A stretch of DNA of 19,190 nucleotides from Kangiella sp. (GTDB taxonomy: Bacteria; Pseudomonadota; Gammaproteobacteria; Enterobacterales; Kangiellaceae). The translations under genes were made by a program, and so were the position numbers. Location: assembly GCA_026195755.1 (NCBI GenBank), contig JAPHRL010000002.1:1-19190 (forward strand), read 5' to 3'. Positions 15,695 to 19,190 of the stretch are shown in pieces. The notes below the pieces were generated by a model. That model searched no databases and had not been told where the DNA came from. It saw only the letters and a program-made list of their open reading frames with translations. The first letter of the stretch is position 1. Every line of letters starts with the position of its first letter.

Positions 15695-16384
15695 ATGCAA
15701 CAATTGCCTCTCAATATCGAGCTTCATTCCGATGCGACTTTTGCCAACTTTGTTGTTGGCGAAAATCAATTAGTGCTGCAGAGGCTAGAAGCTATCTGTG
15801 ATGGCGATAGTGACTTTCTTTATATTTATTCTGAAAAAGGCCATGGCCGAAGTCACTTGCTGCAAGCGCTAACCCACGCTTATTCCGAGCGGAACCCCGA
15901 CAAGTTAATTGCTTATTTGCCATTAGAAAACAACCTGTTAGTGCCTCAGATGCTTGATGGTCTGGCTACTTTTGACTGTGTCTCATTAGACGGTATCGAG
16001 CAAGTGCTATCTGATAAGGAGTGGCAAACTGCAGTTTTTAATCTTTATAACCAGCTTAAAGAACAGGGCAAAAGTTTATTGATTACTGGTTTGGATGCTC
16101 CATCACAGCTGGATATTGAACTTCAGGATCTGAAGTCACGGCTTTCGGCTATGTTTATTTACTGTATTAAGCCGTTGACTGATGATCAGAAGCGAACTTT
16201 GTTACAAAAAAAAGCTAAAGAAAAAGGCCTCGAGTTGAGTGGAGAAGTGGCTCAATATTTGCTGGCTCGCCAGCAACGTGATTTACCCACGCTGCTGGGG
16301 ATTTTAGAAAAGTTGGATCAAGCCTCTTTGCAGGCCAAAAGAAAGTTAACCATCCCCTTTCTTAAAGAAGTACTTGATTTGTAA
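15695..16384 (+). CDS. hda: DnaA regulatory inactivator Hda
   Basis: Hda is a DnaA-related AAA+ protein that, bound to the DNA sliding clamp, stimulates DnaA-ATP hydrolysis and prevents over-initiation. The 229 residues begin with the clamp-binding motif QQLPLNI (2-8). The P-loop is the Hda-type SEKGHGRSHLL (46-56). The sensor region follows and the chain ends with a short lid (IPFLKEVLDL) without the DnaA DNA-binding domain. The clamp motif at the very N-terminus fixes the start, although no Shine-Dalgarno is visible before this ATG. It lies 26 bases after the phosphatidyltransferase gene, so it is probably co-transcribed, and it converges on the next gene with 4 bases between stop codons. 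Confidence 0.93.
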   Translation: MQQLPLNIELHSDATFANFVVGENQLVLQRLEAICDGDSDFLYIYSEKGHGRSHLLQALTHAYSERNPDKLIAYLPLENNLLVPQMLDGLATFDCVSLDGIEQVLSDKEWQTAVFNLYNQLKEQGKSLLITGLDAPSQLDIELQDLKSRLSAMFIYCIKPLTDDQKRTLLQKKAKEKGLELSGEVAQYLLARQQRDLPTLLGILEKLDQASLQAKRKLTIPFLKEVLDL

Positions 16385-16388
16385 GTGG

Positions 16389-16745
16389 TTAGCTTTCTGC
16401 CTGCTCCTCAAATAAAAACTCAAGGCTCAATTTAGCGTGACGCAAGTGAGGGATTACAATTGAGCCGCCAACCAACATAGCCACCCCCATAGCCTCATCC
16501 AATTCTTGCTTGTTCCAACCTTGCTTAACACACTGTTCCAGATGGTAATCAATACAATCATTACAGCGTAATACCATGGAAGAAACCAAGCCAAGCAGCT
16601 CTTTAGTTTTAGAATCAAGAACGCCTTCACCATAGGCTGTTTTATCCAAACCAAAGAAACGTTTGATTAATAGGCTGTCAGTGTCTAATGCTTTAGCATT
16701 ACCCGCTTCGCGATTGTGGCGAAACTCTTCAAATGGATGGGGCAT
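16389..16745 (-). CDS. Carboxymuconolactone decarboxylase/AhpD-like protein
   Basis: The 118-residue protein has the all-helical AhpD-like fold signature. The key motif is CNDCIDYHLEQC, with CxxC and a His four residues after the second Cys, as in AhpD-type thiol peroxidase partners. A second helix, MGVAMLVGGSIVIPHLRHA, completes the domain. The sequence aaggaa lies before the ATG. The CxxC suggests redox activity rather than true carboxymuconolactone decarboxylation, and no beta-ketoadipate pathway genes are near. The gene stands alone on the minus strand, tail-to-tail with hda. The precise function is unknown. Confidence 0.9.
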   Translation of the reverse strand: MPHPFEEFRHNREAGNAKALDTDSLLIKRFFGLDKTAYGEGVLDSKTKELLGLVSSMVLRCNDCIDYHLEQCVKQGWNKQELDEAMGVAMLVGGSIVIPHLRHAKLSLEFLFEEQAES

Positions 16746-16841
16746 GATATTCCTTAAATCAGTAAAAGATCCTATTGTACTGACAGCCGAATTTAGCTCA
16801 AGTAAAACTGCTGTTAGATGCTGTTTTATATAAAGTTTCTA

Positions 16842-16850
16842 TGGTATAAA
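16842..16850 (+). promoter_or_regulatory. Candidate extended -10 promoter for the pentapeptide-cyclase gene
   Basis: The sequence tggtataaa is an extended -10 (TGn plus TATAAA), 34 bases before the start codon. The best -35 at 17-18 bases is only a T-rich tgtttt-like hexamer. It is followed by agaggaaa, a good ribosome-binding site for the gene at 16885. Confidence 0.45.
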
Positions 16851-16884
16851 TAGAGTGCTATGGCTTGGCTGAAGAGGAAAACCC

Positions 16885-18636
16885 ATGTCTCTGACCTCAG
16901 AGGACAATAAAGAATTATTAAAAATATTAATGCAAGGGGAAAAAGTCTGGAATCAATGGCGTAAAGAGAATCCAAAAACTCACGCCAGTTTTGATGGACA
17001 AGATCTTCGTGGCCTAGACCTGTCCGGCTGTGACCTTTCTGAGATGAGTTTTGTGGGAGCTAACCTGGCTTATTCTGATTTGCAAGGTGTTGCTTTAATT
17101 GCCAGTAACCTCACCGATGCTAACCTCTGTTACTGTAATCTTTCCGGGGCAAAATTAATTGCCGCCAATTTAAAGCAAGCGAATTTAAGTCACGCCAATT
17201 TACTGCATGCCAATTTATTAACGGCCATTTGTTTTCGGACAGACTTGTCCAGTGTTGATTTGCGCGACCATGATTTGCGAGGGCAGGATCTACGCGAAGC
17301 CAATCTGAGTGGAGCTGATTTGCGTAATCAAAACCTTGAAGGTTTGGATATGCAAGGCGCTAAGTTGATTGGTGCAAAAATGGACAAGGTAAATTTACGT
17401 GATACCAATCTAAATAAAGCAAATATGTCAGATGTTGATTTATCCAGCTGTGGTATCGAAGGCGTTACTTTGAAAGGTGCGAATCTTAGTAATGCGAATA
17501 TATCCGGCCTTGATTTATCAGGTTTTAATTTGAGTGGGGTTAATTTCAAAGGTGCGGATTTACGCAGTGCAAATTTGAGTAGAGCAAACCTTGATAACGC
17601 CATTTTAAGTGCTACTAAATTGTGGCAAGTACAAACGAACGGCTGGTCTATTCGTAGCATTGAATGCAGCCACGCAAGTTGGGATCAACGCGGTCGTGAT
17701 TATACTCATTACGCCAAGAATCAATTTGAAAAACTGTTCGCTGACAAGATTACTTTTACATTGCGCTACCAGCGAATGTTGTCTTACCAGGACCTTGCTA
17801 CTTTACCCTTTCTAATTGAACATCTTGAAGCCAGTTATTGGGGTTGTAAGTTGCGTATTCGAGATATACGCAATGAACCTGGTGATACTCGCGCCATTAT
17901 CGTGGTCGAGGATACAGGAGGCTTGAATCCAACGATGCTCGAAGCAAGCTTGCGTCAGGAAGCTGAAAAGTTGCAATCCATTCAAATCAGTCTTCAGTCC
18001 GAGCGGAAATTACAATTTGAAATTCGTGAGTCATTGCAGGCCATTAAAGATAAGTATTGGCCTAAATTATTAGAGCTTTCTGAAATTGATAGTGATGCTA
18101 AAACACGTCGTTTAGCAGTACTGTTTACTGACTTAAAAGGCTTTTCACATTGGACCGAAGAAGACCGAACAGAAAAATTATCTTTATTCCGTGGCTTACT
18201 AAAACCTGTACTTAAAAAATGGCAAGCTAGTTATCCGAATATGGAGGGCGATTCCTTAAGAGCCACTTTTCAAAATGTTGAGAGTGCTTTGAGTTGCGCT
18301 GCCATGATCCAGAAAGTACTTGCAGGAGCAGGCTTTGCTTTACGCATTGGCCTGGATATTGGAGAGGTAAAAATTACTCATAACGAAATTACTGAACAGC
18401 TTGATATCGAAGGGGATGCCATCAACTTTGCCGCACGTCTGGAGTCCATGGCTGAGCCTGGAGAAGTGTTAGTATCCGAAAACGTTAGACATTATGCCAT
18501 TCAAGCTGATTCAGCCTTTAGTTTTAAAGAGCAAAGACTCGCTCTGAAAAAAGCCGTGGGAGATAAACAAGCGGGTGACAAAATTGTTTGTTATTCGGCA
18601 CAACCTTTAGCTTTTGTTCAGGCACCGGAGTCATAA
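16885..18636 (+). CDS. Pentapeptide-repeat protein fused to a class III adenylate/guanylate cyclase domain
   Basis: The 583 residues have three parts. Residues about 36-245 are roughly 40 A(D/N)LxX-type pentapeptide repeats that should form a right-handed quadrilateral beta helix, with one imperfect stretch at about 111-120. Residues about 275-405 form a linker with mixed alpha/beta character and a helical, coiled-coil-like end (about 352-395) that I do not recognise. Residues about 406-540 are a class III cyclase. Metal-binding D416 (FTDLKGF) and D456 (EGDSL) and transition-state N514 and R518 (NFAARLE) are present. The specificity Asp is D507, but the usual Lys three residues before the GD Gly is N452. 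No signal peptide or membrane helix is present, so it should be cytosolic. The sequence agaggaaa supports the start. The next gene begins directly after the stop. It may make cAMP or cGMP, or have altered specificity. Confidence 0.88.
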   Translation: MSLTSEDNKELLKILMQGEKVWNQWRKENPKTHASFDGQDLRGLDLSGCDLSEMSFVGANLAYSDLQGVALIASNLTDANLCYCNLSGAKLIAANLKQANLSHANLLHANLLTAICFRTDLSSVDLRDHDLRGQDLREANLSGADLRNQNLEGLDMQGAKLIGAKMDKVNLRDTNLNKANMSDVDLSSCGIEGVTLKGANLSNANISGLDLSGFNLSGVNFKGADLRSANLSRANLDNAILSATKLWQVQTNGWSIRSIECSHASWDQRGRDYTHYAKNQFEKLFADKITFTLRYQRMLSYQDLATLPFLIEHLEASYWGCKLRIRDIRNEPGDTRAIIVVEDTGGLNPTMLEASLRQEAEKLQSIQISLQSERKLQFEIRESLQAIKDKYWPKLLELSEIDSDAKTRRLAVLFTDLKGFSHWTEEDRTEKLSLFRGLLKPVLKKWQASYPNMEGDSLRATFQNVESALSCAAMIQKVLAGAGFALRIGLDIGEVKITHNEITEQLDIEGDAINFAARLESMAEPGEVLVSENVRHYAIQADSAFSFKEQRLALKKAVGDKQAGDKIVCYSAQPLAFVQAPES

Positions 18637-19190
18637 ATGAAATTTACTTCTTGGCTGACAATATTGCTGTCGGTACATCTAGCATTTGTTTCAGGCTTGC
18701 ACGCAGAAGATGAGAGTCCTTCAATTCCTTCTACTGATATAACAGTGTTACCGATTAGCTTTCAGAGTAACTTGATGAAAGTTGATGCGGGAAATGCACT
18801 CAATGCCTTGCACCATGTCGGTTACGATAATCAGCCCCACTTTTCTCAGGATGGGGACAAGCTCTACTTTACGCGCATGCTGGAAGAACAAACGGATATT
18901 TTTGCATATCATTTTGTTGATCAACAGCTAATCAATATCACGAATACTGATGAAATCAGCGAATACTCGCCCACCATATATGATGCGACATCATTAAGTA
19001 TTATAGGGGTTAACCCAGAAGGTCAGCAGCACCTACGATTAGTCAATTTAGACGATAGATCCCATCAAGTACTTAATCCCGCTATAGAGCCTGTTGGTTA
19101 TCATGCATGGCTCAATCCAAAGTTAGCTGCCGTTTTTGTTTTGGGGAAAGTCATGACTCTGCAATTATTTGACGTTAATGCAGAGGAAAA
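18637..19190 (+). CDS. Exported TolB/PD40-like beta-propeller protein, partial at window end
   Basis: The reading frame opens with an ATG that immediately follows the TAA of the cyclase gene (no intervening base) and stays open to the window end, giving at least 184 residues. It begins with a signal peptide: MKFTS, a hydrophobic core and LHA/E cleavage near residue 23. The body shows TolB/WD40-like PD40 repeats: NQPHFSQDGDKLYFTR (65-80), then EYSPTIYD (109-116). It is probably periplasmic or outer-membrane associated through a propeller that binds proteins or ligands. Zero spacing to the cyclase gene implies translational coupling. The C-terminal part, which might hold another domain, lies beyond the window, so the function stays open. 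Confidence 0.8.
   Translation, partial: MKFTSWLTILLSVHLAFVSGLHAEDESPSIPSTDITVLPISFQSNLMKVDAGNALNALHHVGYDNQPHFSQDGDKLYFTRMLEEQTDIFAYHFVDQQLINITNTDEISEYSPTIYDATSLSIIGVNPEGQQHLRLVNLDDRSHQVLNPAIEPVGYHAWLNPKLAAVFVLGKVMTLQLFDVNAEE

Noticed and set aside
17328..17660. Minus-strand frame opposite the pentapeptide repeats
   Set aside because: The open antisense frame is a by-product of the repetitive pentapeptide coding pattern; its leucine/lysine-rich product simply mirrors the repeat.

Overview
The window looks like chromosomal DNA from a marine-type gammaproteobacterium with moderate GC. The housekeeping genes (metG, apbC, dcd, purM, purN, hda) and their order point to the Oceanospirillales/Kangiella neighbourhood. 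That placement is inferred from family resemblance only. There is no CRISPR array, and I recognised no rRNA, tRNA, transposase or integrase.

Positions 1-5050 hold an accessory island on the + strand. It carries a DUF4123 adaptor/chaperone (VasW/Tap-like), a 942-residue type VI secretion effector with a VasX-type N-terminus and a hydrophobic, probably pore-forming C-terminus, and a two-helix membrane protein in the position of the cognate immunity protein. A palindromic repeat lies at each end of the cassette: an intact copy at 1-18 and a copy interrupted by 19 bp at 4947-4993. A factor-independent terminator closes the unit. GC drops clearly from the effector N-terminus to its C-terminal part and the immunity gene, as expected for a modular polymorphic toxin.

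Positions 5060-12936 are mainly core metabolism. On the minus strand, metG (methionyl-tRNA synthetase) is followed by a small membrane protein of unknown role. Divergent to it on the + strand are apbC (Fe-S carrier) and dcd (dCTP deaminase). A two-sided terminator separates dcd from a minus-strand purM-purN-DUF3108 operon, whose last gene overlaps purN and appears to use a non-ATG start. Upstream on the minus strand are a YiaD-like OmpA lipoprotein gene with its own terminator and hpt (purine salvage).

Positions 13922-16384 form a + strand cluster of an exported DUF2066 protein, a CDP-alcohol phosphatidyltransferase (phospholipid synthesis) and hda (regulatory inactivation of DnaA). hda converges on a CxxC carboxymuconolactone decarboxylase/AhpD-like gene with only 4 bases between them.

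From 16885 to the end is a second unusual locus. A cytosolic protein fuses about 40 pentapeptide coils, an unrecognised linker domain and a class III nucleotide cyclase. Its stop codon directly abuts the start of an exported TolB/PD40-like beta-propeller gene that runs off the window. The cyclase keeps its metal-binding and transition-state residues but has Asn in place of the usual substrate-selecting Lys. The two most rewarding places to look are the T6SS cassette with its flanking palindromes and the pentapeptide-cyclase/propeller pair.
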